A stretch of 64,000 nt of DNA, taken from Metarhizobium sp017305935. Its GTDB lineage: Bacteria; Pseudomonadota; Alphaproteobacteria; Rhizobiales; Rhizobiaceae. This document shows positions 27,001 through 35,786 of this stretch, piece by piece; the first letter of the stretch is position 1; each line of letters begins with the position of its first letter. The stretch lies in NCBI RefSeq assembly GCF_029601685.1, contig NZ_JARRIR010000009.1, positions 186,001 through 250,000 on the forward strand, given 5' to 3'. Under the pieces are notes generated by a model. That model did not search any database. It saw nothing but the letters and a program-made list of their open reading frames with translations, and was not told the DNA's origin. The position numbers were made by a program, and so were the translations under genes.

Positions 27001-28242
27001 GTGCAGCCGGACAGGAAGATCATCGTGGTGCTGAAGGGCTATCCGCGCCTTTCGGAAACCTTCATCGCGCAGGAATTGCGGGGGCTGGAAAAGGCGGGCT
27101 TTACGCTGTCGCTGGTGGCATTGCGCCGTCCGACCGACAAGAAGCGTCATCCCGTCCATGACGAGATCCGTGCGCCGGTGCATTATCTGCCGGAATATCT
27201 GCATGAGGAGCCGCTGCGCGTTTTTCGCGCGCTGCTCAAGGCGCGCAGGCTGCCGGGGTTCAAAAAGGCCTTTTCCGCTTTCCTGTCCGATCTCAAACGC
27301 GATTTCACCCGCAATCGCGTCCGCCGCCTCGGCCAGGCCGCCGTGCTCGCCGCCGAATGGCCCGACGATGGGCAGTGGCTGCATGCCCATTTCATCCACA
27401 CGCCGGCCTCGGTGACCCACTATGCCAGCATGATGACCGGTACGCCCTGGACCTGCTCGGCCCATGCCAAGGACATCTGGACCTCGCCGGACTGGGAGCT
27501 GGAAGGCAAGCTCGCCGCCAATCGCTGGACGGTGACCTGCACCCGCAGCGGCTATGAGCACCTCAAGACCCTCGCCAACGGCCATGGCGCGGTCCATCTG
27601 AGCTATCACGGCCTCGATCTCGACCGCTTCGGCCACAACCGGACCCCGCGTCCCGACCGCGACGGCAGCGACGGCGCCGATCCCGTCACCATCCTCAGCG
27701 TCGGCCGCGCCGTGCCGAAAAAGGGCTACGACATCCTGCTCAAGGCCTTGGCGCGTCTGCCTGCCGATCTTCACTGGCGCTTCGACCATATCGGCGCCGG
27801 CCCGGAAACGGCGGCGATGAAGGCGCTGGCGGAAGAACTCGGCATCAGCGAGCGCCTGCGCTGGCAGGGCGCGCTCGACCAGAAGGATGTTTTGGCCGCT
27901 TATCGCAACAGCGATCTCTTCGCACTCGCCTGCCGCATCACCGCCGATGGCGACCGCGACGGGTTGCCGAACGTGCTGGTCGAGGCCTCCAGCCAGAACC
28001 TGCCCTGTATCTCCACCAATATTTCCGGCGTGCCGGAACTGATCACCGACGACGAGAACGGTCTGCTGGTTCCGCCGGAGGACCCGGAGGCGCTCGCCGC
28101 CGCGCTGGAACGCGCCATCCGCGATCCGGGCTTGCGCCGCCGTCTGGGTCAGGCCTCGGAGGCGCGGGTGCGCGCCCATTTCGACCATCACGCCAGCATC
28201 GGCCAACTGGCCGGCCTCTTTCGCCAGGAGTGGAGCGCATGA
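27001..28242 (+). CDS. GT4-type glycosyltransferase (colanic acid/WcaL-like)
   Basis: 413 residues from a GTG at 27001, four bases after the previous stop. It opens with VVLKGYPRLSETFIAQELRGLEKAGF, the SETFI pattern of colanic-acid-type GT4 enzymes. The donor half contains ILSVGRAVPKKGYDILLKALA and ALACRITADGDRDGLPNVLVEASSQNLPCISTNISGVPELI, the E-x7-E nucleotide-sugar region. It is sandwiched between two MurG-like genes, and the last four bases (ATGA) overlap the next. It is likely to add an internal sugar of the repeat unit. Linkage and sugar unknown. Confidence 0.9.
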   Translation: MQPDRKIIVVLKGYPRLSETFIAQELRGLEKAGFTLSLVALRRPTDKKRHPVHDEIRAPVHYLPEYLHEEPLRVFRALLKARRLPGFKKAFSAFLSDLKRDFTRNRVRRLGQAAVLAAEWPDDGQWLHAHFIHTPASVTHYASMMTGTPWTCSAHAKDIWTSPDWELEGKLAANRWTVTCTRSGYEHLKTLANGHGAVHLSYHGLDLDRFGHNRTPRPDRDGSDGADPVTILSVGRAVPKKGYDILLKALARLPADLHWRFDHIGAGPETAAMKALAEELGISERLRWQGALDQKDVLAAYRNSDLFALACRITADGDRDGLPNVLVEASSQNLPCISTNISGVPELITDDENGLLVPPEDPEALAAALERAIRDPGLRRRLGQASEARVRAHFDHHASIGQLAGLFRQEWSA

Positions 28243-29384
28243 CATCCGCGACGGGCCGCGGGCCAAAGGTGTTCTTCTACGTCCAGCACCTGCTCGGCAT
28301 CGGCCATCTGGCGCGCGCCAGCCGCATCGCCGCCGCCATGGTCGAGGACGGGTTCACGGTCACCATGGTAACGGGCGGTACGCCGGTTGCAGGCTTTCCC
28401 GGCCCGGGCGTGAACCATGTGACGCTGCCCGCCATCGTCTCCGGCGATACCGGCTTTTCCGGCATCGCCGACGAGCACGGCAATCCCGTCGACGACGCCT
28501 TCAAGGCGCGGCGCACCGCGCTGCTGCTGGAAGCCTTCGCGACGGCGAAGCCCGATATCGTCATCATCGAGGCCTTCCCCTTCGGCCGCCGGCAGGTGCG
28601 CTTCGAACTGCTGCCGTTGCTCGACGCCATCGCCAGGGCCGAGCCCAAGCCGAAACTCTTGACCTCGCTGCGCGACATCCTGCAGGAACGGTCGAAACCC
28701 GGCCGCGACGAAGAAACCGTAACGCTGATCAACGGGCATTTCGACCATGTGCTCGTCCATGGCGACCCAAGCTTCATCCGCATCGAGGATACGTTTCCGC
28801 TGGCCAACGAAATTGCCGGCAAGGTCATCTATACCGGCCTCGTCGCCGCTCCGCCGCCGGCACCGCCCGCCGAGCGTTTCGATATCGTCGTCTCCGCCGG
28901 CGGCGGCGCGGTCGGGCGCGATCTGGTGCTTGGCGCCCGCGAAGCGGCGCGCACGCTTCCCCGCCTTGGCCGCTGGTGCCTGATCGCCGGCCCCAACCTG
29001 CCGCAAGCCGATTACGAGGCGCTGACCGCCGACCTGCCCGAGGGCGTCGAGGTCTTCCGCTTCCGCAAAGATTTCGCCAGCCTGCTGGGCGGGGCGCATC
29101 TCTCGGTATCGCAGGCCGGCTACAACACCGTCTGCGACATCCTGCGCGGCCGCTGCCGATCGCTGCTCATCCCCTTCGCCGCCGGCGGCGAGACCGAACA
29201 ACCGACCCGCGCCCGCCGTCTCGAGGCCATGGGCCTCGCCCGTATCCTTGCCGAGACGGAGGTGAACCCGCAGACCCTCGCCGACGCCATCCGGGCGGCA
29301 CATGCCCTGCCCGCGCCGCCGCCCTACACGCTCGATCTCGACGGCGCCCGCCGCACGGCCGCGATCCTGCGCGAACTGGCATAG
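28239..29384 (+). CDS. MurG-like (GT28-fold) glycosyltransferase B
   Basis: 381 residues, same layout as the gene at 25770: QHLLGIGHLARASRIAAAM near the N-terminus and, in the donor domain, DIVVSAGGGAVGRDLVLGA and LSVSQAGYNTVCDILRGRCRSLLIPFAAGGETEQ. The two look like paralogues, but each has its own spacing. The ATG at 28239 overlaps the preceding stop as ATGA, so all three glycosyltransferases are probably made together. Substrate unknown. Confidence 0.85.
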   Translation: MTSATGRGPKVFFYVQHLLGIGHLARASRIAAAMVEDGFTVTMVTGGTPVAGFPGPGVNHVTLPAIVSGDTGFSGIADEHGNPVDDAFKARRTALLLEAFATAKPDIVIIEAFPFGRRQVRFELLPLLDAIARAEPKPKLLTSLRDILQERSKPGRDEETVTLINGHFDHVLVHGDPSFIRIEDTFPLANEIAGKVIYTGLVAAPPPAPPAERFDIVVSAGGGAVGRDLVLGAREAARTLPRLGRWCLIAGPNLPQADYEALTADLPEGVEVFRFRKDFASLLGGAHLSVSQAGYNTVCDILRGRCRSLLIPFAAGGETEQPTRARRLEAMGLARILAETEVNPQTLADAIRAAHALPAPPPYTLDLDGARRTAAILRELA

Positions 29385-29470
29385 CGGCAAAACCGCCACG
29401 CGAACCCGTCGAATTCGCCGCCGCGACGCAGGCGGCTTACAGCCGGCCGAAAACTTGATATGATTTCGTC

Positions 29471-29489
29471 CCCGGCCCCAAGGGCCGGG
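29471..29489. promoter_or_regulatory. GC-rich hairpin between the glycosyltransferase and ABC-like genes
   Basis: Perfect 8-bp stem CCCGGCCC/GGGCCGGG with a 3-base loop, in the 154-bp gap before the degenerate ABC exporter gene. No U-run follows, so it is not a clear intrinsic terminator. It could slow transcription or protect the message end. Confidence 0.3.
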
Positions 29490-29538
29490 CGAGTCGAAAG
29501 CCTGCCGGCTCGAAGACGACAGACGGAGCTTTTACCGC

Positions 29539-32250
29539 TTGACCCCCTCCATGGACCAAAGACTCGGCCACTATATCTGGACCCATACCAAGCGGCAGCA
29601 GATCTGGATTCTCTTCATCGTCGCCCTGTCGATGATCCCCTATTTCCTGTCCTTCGACCTGCCCAAGCAGATCGTCAACGGCCCGATCCAGGGCAAGGGC
29701 TTCGAGACCGCCGGCGCGACGCAGACCTTCATGCGCATCGATTTCGACATGCCGCTCCTCGGCCATGTCGTGCTGTTCAACGGGCTGGAGCTCAACCGGC
29801 TGCAGACGCTGTTCGCGCTCAGCCTCGTCTTCTTGCTGCTCGTCGTCATCAACGGCCTGTTCAAGCTCTATATCAATACCTACAAGGGCCGGCTCGGCGA
29901 GCGGCTGCTGCGCCGCATCCGCTTCGAGCTGGTCGACCGGATCCTGCGTTTTCCGCCGAGCCAGTTCAAGCGCGTCAAGGGCGCCGAGCTCGCCAGCATG
30001 ATCAAGGACGAGGTCGAGCCGCTCGGCGGTTTCACCGGCGATGCCTTCGTGCAGCCGGCCCTGCTCGGCGGCCAGGCGCTGACGGCGCTGATCTTCATCT
30101 TCATGCAGCATTTCTGGCTAGGCATGGTGGCGGCGATCATCGTCGCGGTGCAGGCGGTGCTGATCCCGCGCATGCGCCAGCGGCTGCTCGTCCTCGGCCG
30201 CCAGCGCCAGATCACCGCCCGCGAACTCTCCGGCCGCGTCAGCGAGATCGTCGAGGGCATCGCCACCATCCACGCCTACGACACCTCGAATTACGAGCGC
30301 GCCGACATTTCCGCCCGCCTCGGACGCATCTTCAAGATCCGCTACGATCTCTACCAGTGGAAATTCCTGGTCAAGTTCATCAACAATTTTCTCGCCCAGG
30401 TGACGCCCTTCCTGTTCTACTGCATCGGCGGCTATCTGGCGCTGAACGGCCGGCTCGACGTCGGCCAGCTCGTCGCCGTCATCAATGCCTACAAGGACCT
30501 GCCGGGACCGCTGAAGGATCTGATCGACTGGGACCAGACGCGCCAGGACGTGCAGGTCAAATATGTACAGGTGGTCGAGCAATTCCAGGTCGACCGTATG
30601 ATGGACCCGTCGCTGCAGGCGCTGTCTAAGGCTGCGGGCGATTCCCGCCACCCGCTGGCCGCGGTCAACCTGTCGCTGGTCGACGACAGCGGCGCGCGCC
30701 TGATGGAGCGGGTGTCGCTGCAGATCGCCAAGGGTGAGCGGGTGGCCATCATCGGCGGTGAGGCGCTGGCCGAAGCCGCCGCCCGCATCCTGGCCCCGGA
30801 AGCCGGCCGCATCGCGCTCGGCGGCGACGACATCTGGGATCTGCCGGAATCGCTGACCGGCCGGCGTATTTCCTATGCCGCCAGCGACGTCTACCTGTTT
30901 TCCGGCACGCTCGGCGACAACCTGTTCTACGGGTTGAAGCATGCGCCGTTGAAGCCGCCCACCTATGACGGCGAGGCCGCCATCGATCACAAATGGGCGC
31001 TGACAGAGGCAAGGCTGGCCGGCAACCCCGAATACGACATCAAGGGCGATTGGATCGACTATGCCGAGGCTGGCGCCGATGGTCCGGACAAGCTGTTCCG
31101 TCCGGTGCGGGCCGTGCTCGATGCCGTGCAGCTTTCCAACGATATCTTCGACCTGGCGCTACGCTCGACCTTCGATCCCGCCCGCCATCCCCAGCTTGCC
31201 GACCACATCGTCGACATGCGCAGCGCGCTGCGCGACGAACTGGAGCAGGCGGGCCTGCGCGGTCTCGTGTCGATGTTCGAGGCCGATTCCTACAATCGCG
31301 AGGCGACGGTGGGGGAAAACCTGCTGTTCGGCACCGCCACCGGCCTGAGCCTCAAGGGTCGCGCCATCGGCCAGAACCCCTATTTCCGCTCGGTCATGGA
31401 CCGCACGGGCCTGGGACCGCGCCTGTTCCGCATGGGCTACGAGATCGCCGAAAACGCCGTCGAACTCTTCGCCGACCTGCCGCCGGACCATCCCTTCTTC
31501 CAGCAGCTCACCTTCATGACCCCGGACGACATTCCGGAATACCAGCAACTGCTGCAGAAGCTGCAAGGCAAGAGTTTCGAGGAGGCCAGCGACAAGGATC
31601 GCTACAAGATCATCAAGCTGAGCTTCGCCTATATCGAACCCCGCCACCGTTTCGGCCTGCTGAACGACGAGCTGATGGCCAAGATCGTCGAGGCTCGCCA
31701 CATCTTCCATGACAACCTGCCGGAGGAGCTGGAAAGCGAATTCGAGCGCTATGACGCCGAAAAATACATGGCATCGGCCAGCCTGCTCGACAACGTGCTG
31801 ATCGGCCGCATCAGCCACAAGCATGCCGATGGCGCCGAGCGGGTCCGGGCCATGGTGCGCAATGTCGTCAACAAGCAGGGGCTTTACGACGACGTGCTGG
31901 CGGTCGGGCTGGATTTCGACGTCGGCGCCGGCGGACGACGCCTCGCCGTCACCCAACGCCAGAAGCTCGGACTGGCCCGCGCCCTGATCCGCCGTTCGGA
32001 CTACTACCTCTTCAACCGGCCGCTACCCGGCCTCGACCATCGCCTTCAGGACGATATCGTTCACCGGGTGCTCGAACTCGTCGATCAGGCGAGCGAAAAA
32101 CCGGCGCTCATCTGGGTGCTGTCCAATCCGTCGCTCTCGGGGCAGTTCGATCGCGTGGTGGTTTTTGACCGCGGTGTGTTGACAGCGGACGGTCCACCCG
32201 AAACACTGGCGGAAAAAGCGCAAGGACGGAAAGAACGCGTGTCATCTTGA
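29539..32250 (+). CDS. Degenerate ABC-exporter-like membrane protein with large insert in the ATPase domain
   Basis: 903 residues from a TTG at 29539. Residues about 20-330 form an ABC-exporter membrane domain with six hydrophobic segments and normal coupling-helix-like features (LSGRVSEIVEGIATIHAYDTSNYE). From about 375 it follows an ABC ATPase (LMERVSLQIAKGERVAIIGG), but every catalytic motif is changed. The P-loop reads GGEALAEAAA (about 406-415) with no Gly-Lys-Ser. The Q-loop position reads ASDVYLF. The signature reads LAVTQRQK (about 802-809). Walker B ends LFNRPLPGLD, with Asn-Arg where Asp-Glu should be, and the switch His is replaced (LSNPSL). About 280 extra residues lie between Q-loop and signature. 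ATP hydrolysis is very unlikely. A sensor, scaffold or non-ATPase translocation role is inference. Confidence 0.85.
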   Translation: MTPSMDQRLGHYIWTHTKRQQIWILFIVALSMIPYFLSFDLPKQIVNGPIQGKGFETAGATQTFMRIDFDMPLLGHVVLFNGLELNRLQTLFALSLVFLLLVVINGLFKLYINTYKGRLGERLLRRIRFELVDRILRFPPSQFKRVKGAELASMIKDEVEPLGGFTGDAFVQPALLGGQALTALIFIFMQHFWLGMVAAIIVAVQAVLIPRMRQRLLVLGRQRQITARELSGRVSEIVEGIATIHAYDTSNYERADISARLGRIFKIRYDLYQWKFLVKFINNFLAQVTPFLFYCIGGYLALNGRLDVGQLVAVINAYKDLPGPLKDLIDWDQTRQDVQVKYVQVVEQFQVDRMMDPSLQALSKAAGDSRHPLAAVNLSLVDDSGARLMERVSLQIAKGERVAIIGGEALAEAAARILAPEAGRIALGGDDIWDLPESLTGRRISYAASDVYLFSGTLGDNLFYGLKHAPLKPPTYDGEAAIDHKWALTEARLAGNPEYDIKGDWIDYAEAGADGPDKLFRPVRAVLDAVQLSNDIFDLALRSTFDPARHPQLADHIVDMRSALRDELEQAGLRGLVSMFEADSYNREATVGENLLFGTATGLSLKGRAIGQNPYFRSVMDRTGLGPRLFRMGYEIAENAVELFADLPPDHPFFQQLTFMTPDDIPEYQQLLQKLQGKSFEEASDKDRYKIIKLSFAYIEPRHRFGLLNDELMAKIVEARHIFHDNLPEELESEFERYDAEKYMASASLLDNVLIGRISHKHADGAERVRAMVRNVVNKQGLYDDVLAVGLDFDVGAGGRRLAVTQRQKLGLARALIRRSDYYLFNRPLPGLDHRLQDDIVHRVLELVDQASEKPALIWVLSNPSLSGQFDRVVVFDRGVLTADGPPETLAEKAQGRKERVSS

Positions 32251-32260
32251 ACGGCTAGAA

Positions 32261-32301
32261 GCGGTTCAGGCAAAGCGCGACAGGCGTTTTGCCGGACTTG
32301 C
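32261..32301 (-). repeat. Intergenic palindromic element, copy C (degenerate)
   Basis: 41 bp in the gap between the ABC-like gene and the cyclic-nucleotide-binding gene. Its reverse complement aligns with copy B after a 3-base gap: GCAA-x-TCCGG, CAAAA-CGC and CTTTG-CTGAA blocks. It is the weakest of the four copies. Confidence 0.45.
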
Positions 32302-32342
32302 AGAAACGAAGAGGCGGGAGCGGATCGATTGAGGATCCGAGG

Positions 32343-32813
32343 ATGATGAACACCATGCTGCTCAAAGACGAAGTGCAATCGCTCAAGCAAGTGCCGCTGT
32401 TTGCGGGCATTCCGCCGGCAAAGCTGAAGCTGCTTGCCTTCACCTCCGATCGGGTCAGCTATGGCGCCGGCGAAGTTCTGTTCCGGCAGGGCGATATCGG
32501 TGACGCCGCCTATGTCATCCTCTCCGGCAGCGCCGAAATCCTCGCCGATTCTCCCAACGGCCCGATCAAGATCACCGAACTCGGCACCAATTCCATCGTC
32601 GGCGAGATCGCCATCCTCTGCGACGGCGTCCGCACCGCCACCGTCATGGCCGCCATGCCGATGGAGGCCCTGCGCATCCGCAAGGAAATCTTCCTGAAAA
32701 TGCTGGCGGATTTCCCCGAAATCACCATCGAGGTGTTGCGGGTGCTCGCCGAGCGCCTCAGCCACACCACGTCCGAACTGACCGAGGCCCGCAGCCGCCA
32801 GCGCAATTCGTGA
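32343..32813 (+). CDS. Stand-alone cyclic-nucleotide-binding domain protein
   Basis: 156 residues consisting only of a CAP/CRP-type cyclic-nucleotide-binding barrel. It begins LKQVPLFAGIPPAKLKLLAF and contains GEVLFRQGDIGDAAYVILSGSAEI. The phosphate-binding cassette VGEIAILCDGVRTATV has the Gly-Glu and Arg-Thr pair that contact cAMP in CRP. There is no helix-turn-helix, so it is not a transcription factor by itself; it must act on a partner. GAGG sits 8 bases before the ATG at 32343. It follows the degenerate ABC gene (92 bp gap, same strand), which suggests it regulates that membrane protein. The ligand (cAMP, cGMP or other) is not determined. Confidence 0.88.
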   Translation: MMNTMLLKDEVQSLKQVPLFAGIPPAKLKLLAFTSDRVSYGAGEVLFRQGDIGDAAYVILSGSAEILADSPNGPIKITELGTNSIVGEIAILCDGVRTATVMAAMPMEALRIRKEIFLKMLADFPEITIEVLRVLAERLSHTTSELTEARSRQRNS

Positions 32814-32919
32814 CGCCGGAACCGCGTCACGCCGTTTCACAAAGCGTATCGCCGCGCCCGGTTAAGAATAAAATCATCTGGGCGGTCGTATCGTCTGTCG
32901 GCTGGATGGGGGGAACACG

Positions 32920-33921
32920 ATGTCGAATGGAAACGTGCTGGTCGTCGGGGGCGCGGGCTATATCGGCTCCCATACCTGCCTGACGCTGGCCGAGCACGGC
33001 TTCACCCCCGTCGTCTACGACAATTTCTCCAACGGTCACCGTGAATTCGTCAAATGGGGGCCGCTTGAGGAGGGCGATGTCCGCGACCGCGCGCGGCTGG
33101 CGGCTATTTTCCGGCAGTATCAGCCGGTCGGCGTCATGCATTTCGCCGCGCTGATCGAGGTCGGGCAATCGGTCAAGGAACCGGCGGCCTTCTACGACAC
33201 CAATGTCATCGGAGCGCTGAGCCTGATCGCCGAGGCCAGGGCGGCGGGCATATCGGCCTTCGTCTTCTCCTCCACCTGCGCCACCTACGGCCTGCCGCAA
33301 CGCATGCCGATGGACGAGACGCATCCGCAAGCACCGATCAACCCCTATGGCCGCACCAAATGGATCGTCGAGCAGGCGCTGGGGGATCTCGATCGCTACG
33401 GCGGTTTCCGCTCGGCGATCATGCGCTACTTCAATGCCGCCGGCGCCGATCCCGAGGGGCGCATCGGCGAATGGCACGAGCCGGAAACCCATGCCATCCC
33501 GCTGCTCATCGATGCCGCACTCGGTCGGCGTCCCGGCTTCACCGTCTTCGGCACGGATTACGACACCCGCGACGGCACCTGCGTGCGCGATTACATCCAT
33601 GTGCTCGACCTGGCGGATGCGCATGTGCGGGCGCTGCGCTACCTGATGGAAGGCGGCGCCTCGACGGCAATCAATCTCGGAACCGGCACCGGCGTGACGG
33701 TGCGTGAGTTGATCGGTGCCGTCGAGGATGTCTCCGGCGCCGGTTTTCCGGTGACCTTTGCCGGGCGGCGCGAAGGGGACGCACCACTTCTGGTCGCCGA
33801 CAATGCCCGGGCGAAAACCGTGCTCGGCTGGGAGCCGAGGCATGACCTGCACGCCATCGTCGAAACCGCCTGGAACTGGCATCGCAGGTCGAACCTGCTG
33901 GGCGCGCGCGCCGGCAATTGA
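32920..33921 (+). CDS. galE: UDP-glucose 4-epimerase
   Basis: 333 residues, extended SDR. The NAD motif is VVGGAGYIGSHTCL. The catalytic Ser region is VFSSTCATYG and YGRTKWIVEQ is the Tyr-x3-Lys pair. Family segments AGADPEGRIGEWHEPETHAIPL and TRDGTCVRDYIHVLDLADAH are all present. It interconverts UDP-glucose and UDP-galactose (some members also act on UDP-GlcNAc), feeding the polysaccharide pathway. GGGGGG lies before the ATG. The next gene, a GT4 glycosyltransferase, starts 30 bp later in the same operon. Rhizobial homologues are also called exoB. Confidence 0.94.
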   Translation: MSNGNVLVVGGAGYIGSHTCLTLAEHGFTPVVYDNFSNGHREFVKWGPLEEGDVRDRARLAAIFRQYQPVGVMHFAALIEVGQSVKEPAAFYDTNVIGALSLIAEARAAGISAFVFSSTCATYGLPQRMPMDETHPQAPINPYGRTKWIVEQALGDLDRYGGFRSAIMRYFNAAGADPEGRIGEWHEPETHAIPLLIDAALGRRPGFTVFGTDYDTRDGTCVRDYIHVLDLADAHVRALRYLMEGGASTAINLGTGTGVTVRELIGAVEDVSGAGFPVTFAGRREGDAPLLVADNARAKTVLGWEPRHDLHAIVETAWNWHRRSNLLGARAGN

Positions 33922-33951
33922 CAGGGCGGAGCGGGCTTTCTAGCAAGAGGC

Positions 33952-35043
33952 ATGAAGATCGCCTTTTACGCGCCGCTCAAATCGCCTTCGCATCCCGTGC
34001 CCTCCGGTGACCGGCTGATGGCGCGGCTGCTGATCGAGGCGATGCGGCGCGCCGGCCATATCGTCTTCGCCGCCTCTGAACTGCGCAGCTTTACCGCCGC
34101 AGCCGATGACCCCGCCGATGCGGATATCAGGGCGGCGGCGCTGGACGAAATCGAGCGGCTTTCGGCGCTTTGGCAGGCGCAGGGTGCGCCCGATGTCTGG
34201 TTCGCCTATCATCCCTACTACAAGACGCCCGACCTGATCGGCCCGGCGCTCTGCCGCCGCTTCGGCCTCGCCTATGTCACGGCGGAGGCCTCCTATTCGC
34301 GGCGGCGCAACCTCGGGCAATGGGCACGCGCGCAGGCCGAGGTTCTGGAGGCGGTGCGGCTGGCGGCGGTGAATTTCTGCTTCACCGCCCGCGACCGGCA
34401 GGGACTGGAACAGGTCGCGCCCGAGGCGCGCTTCGCAGCGCTTGCGCCCTTCCTCGATACCGCACCCTTCGCGGCCGTCACGCCGCATCCGCGCCCCGGC
34501 CAACTGATCGCGGTCGCCATGATGCGGCCGGGCGACAAGATGGCGAGCTTTTCCATGCTTGCCGACGCGCTCGACCGGATCGCCGACGAGGACTGGACGC
34601 TGTCGATCGTCGGCGATGGAAAAATGCGGGGCGAGCTGGAGCGGCGTTTCGCCGGTTTCGGGCCGGAGCGCATACGGTTTCATGGGGAGCGCTCGGCGGA
34701 CGAGATCGTCGCCCTTCTCGGCGACAGCGCGCTCTATGTCTGGCCGGGCTGCGGCGAGGCCTATGGGCTGGCCTATCTGGAAGCGCAGGCGGCCGGCCTG
34801 CCGGTGGTGGCGCAGGCGACCGGCGGCGTGCCGGAGGTCGTGCGCGCCGGCGTCACCGGGCTGTTGACGCCGGAGGGCGATGTCGCTGCCTATGCGGCGG
34901 CGGTGCGGCGCCTATTGCGCGATGACGCCCTGCGGCGGGAGATGGCCGGCGCGGCGCGCGCCTTCGTGCTCGGGGAGCGGTCGCTCGACCGGGCCTCGGG
35001 CGTGATCGACGATTATCTGGGAAAGGCGATGGCCGGGCAATGA
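33952..35043 (+). CDS. GT4-type glycosyltransferase
   Basis: 363 residues, GT-B fold. The acceptor half begins KIAFYAPLKSPSHPVPSGDRLMARLL. The donor half contains LIAVAMMRPGDKMASFSMLADAL and the GCGEAYGLAYLEAQAAGLPVV segment, the E-x7-E motif of GT4, followed by TGGVPEVV. Close to galE (30 bp after it) and overlapping the deacetylase gene (ATGA), it is likely to transfer galactose or glucose to the growing repeat unit, but the donor is unproven. Confidence 0.88.
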   Translation: MKIAFYAPLKSPSHPVPSGDRLMARLLIEAMRRAGHIVFAASELRSFTAAADDPADADIRAAALDEIERLSALWQAQGAPDVWFAYHPYYKTPDLIGPALCRRFGLAYVTAEASYSRRRNLGQWARAQAEVLEAVRLAAVNFCFTARDRQGLEQVAPEARFAALAPFLDTAPFAAVTPHPRPGQLIAVAMMRPGDKMASFSMLADALDRIADEDWTLSIVGDGKMRGELERRFAGFGPERIRFHGERSADEIVALLGDSALYVWPGCGEAYGLAYLEAQAAGLPVVAQATGGVPEVVRAGVTGLLTPEGDVAAYAAAVRRLLRDDALRREMAGAARAFVLGERSLDRASGVIDDYLGKAMAGQ

Positions 35044-35786
35044 GCATGACGCAAGCATTCACGCCGTTGATGCGGGAACTGGATCGCTGGCAGGCGGCGG
35101 GACGCATCGCCGATTTCTGGCTGCGCGACGACGACGCCACCGAACCGTCGCCGGCACTCGACCGGCTGCTGGCGCTCTGCGCCGGACACGGCGCGCCGGT
35201 GACGCTCGCCGTCATTCCCGCGCCGACCGGCGACGCGCTGGTGCAACGGCTGGCGACAGCGCCGCTGGCGGAAGTCGCCGTGCATGGCTGGGCGCATGTC
35301 AACCATGCGCCGCCTTCCGAGAAGAAGCAGGAGCTGGGCGGGCATCGCCCGGCATCGGTCGTGCTCGCGGAATTGCAGCAGGGCTTCGCGAAGCTGCAGG
35401 GCCTGCATGCCGCCCGCTTCGCGCCGCTTCTGGTGCCGCCGTGGAACCGCATCGACCAGGCATTGCTGCCGGAACTTGGCGGCCTCGGGTTTCGCGCGCT
35501 GTCCGTCTTCGGGCCGGAAAAAGGCGGGGCGATGCTGGAGATCAACACCCATGTCGACCTGATCGACTGGCATGGCACGCGCGGCGGCCGGCCGCCCGAG
35601 GCGCTGGTGGCGGAGATCGTGGCGCGGCTTCAGGAGATGGAAACCACCGGCGGGGTCATGGGCTTCCTCACCCACCATCTCGTCCATGACGAGGCCGCCT
35701 GGGCATTCTGCGCGGCTCTGCTGTCGATCACGGCGGGGCACCCTGCCTGCCGCTGGCGCAGGGTGGCGGAGTTCACAGATCGATGA
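35040..35786 (+). CDS. Polysaccharide deacetylase family protein (NodB-like fold)
   Basis: 248 residues with motif 1 as ADFWLRDDDATEPS (Asp pair), motif 2 as AVHGWAHVNH (the metal His residues) and motif 3 as PLLVPPWNRID. This order is that of the polysaccharide deacetylase/NodB family; the protein is short and has no signal peptide, so it probably works in the cytoplasm on a sugar or lipid-linked intermediate. It starts by ATGA overlap with the GT4 gene and overlaps the convergent MBL gene by 14 bases at the 3' end. Family members remove N-acetyl or O-acetyl groups from glycans. Confidence 0.8.
   Translation: MSMTQAFTPLMRELDRWQAAGRIADFWLRDDDATEPSPALDRLLALCAGHGAPVTLAVIPAPTGDALVQRLATAPLAEVAVHGWAHVNHAPPSEKKQELGGHRPASVVLAELQQGFAKLQGLHAARFAPLLVPPWNRIDQALLPELGGLGFRALSVFGPEKGGAMLEINTHVDLIDWHGTRGGRPPEALVAEIVARLQEMETTGGVMGFLTHHLVHDEAAWAFCAALLSITAGHPACRWRRVAEFTDR

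Noticed and set aside
24528..27023. Long open frame (over 800 codons) on the minus strand
   Set aside because: It is antisense to the permease and MurG-like genes, both with clear family motifs; it has no motif of its own.
29539..32250. Sequencing error or frameshift as the reason for the missing ATPase motifs
   Set aside because: The frame is open throughout, and the substituted residues are spread over several separate motifs, which a single frameshift could not produce.
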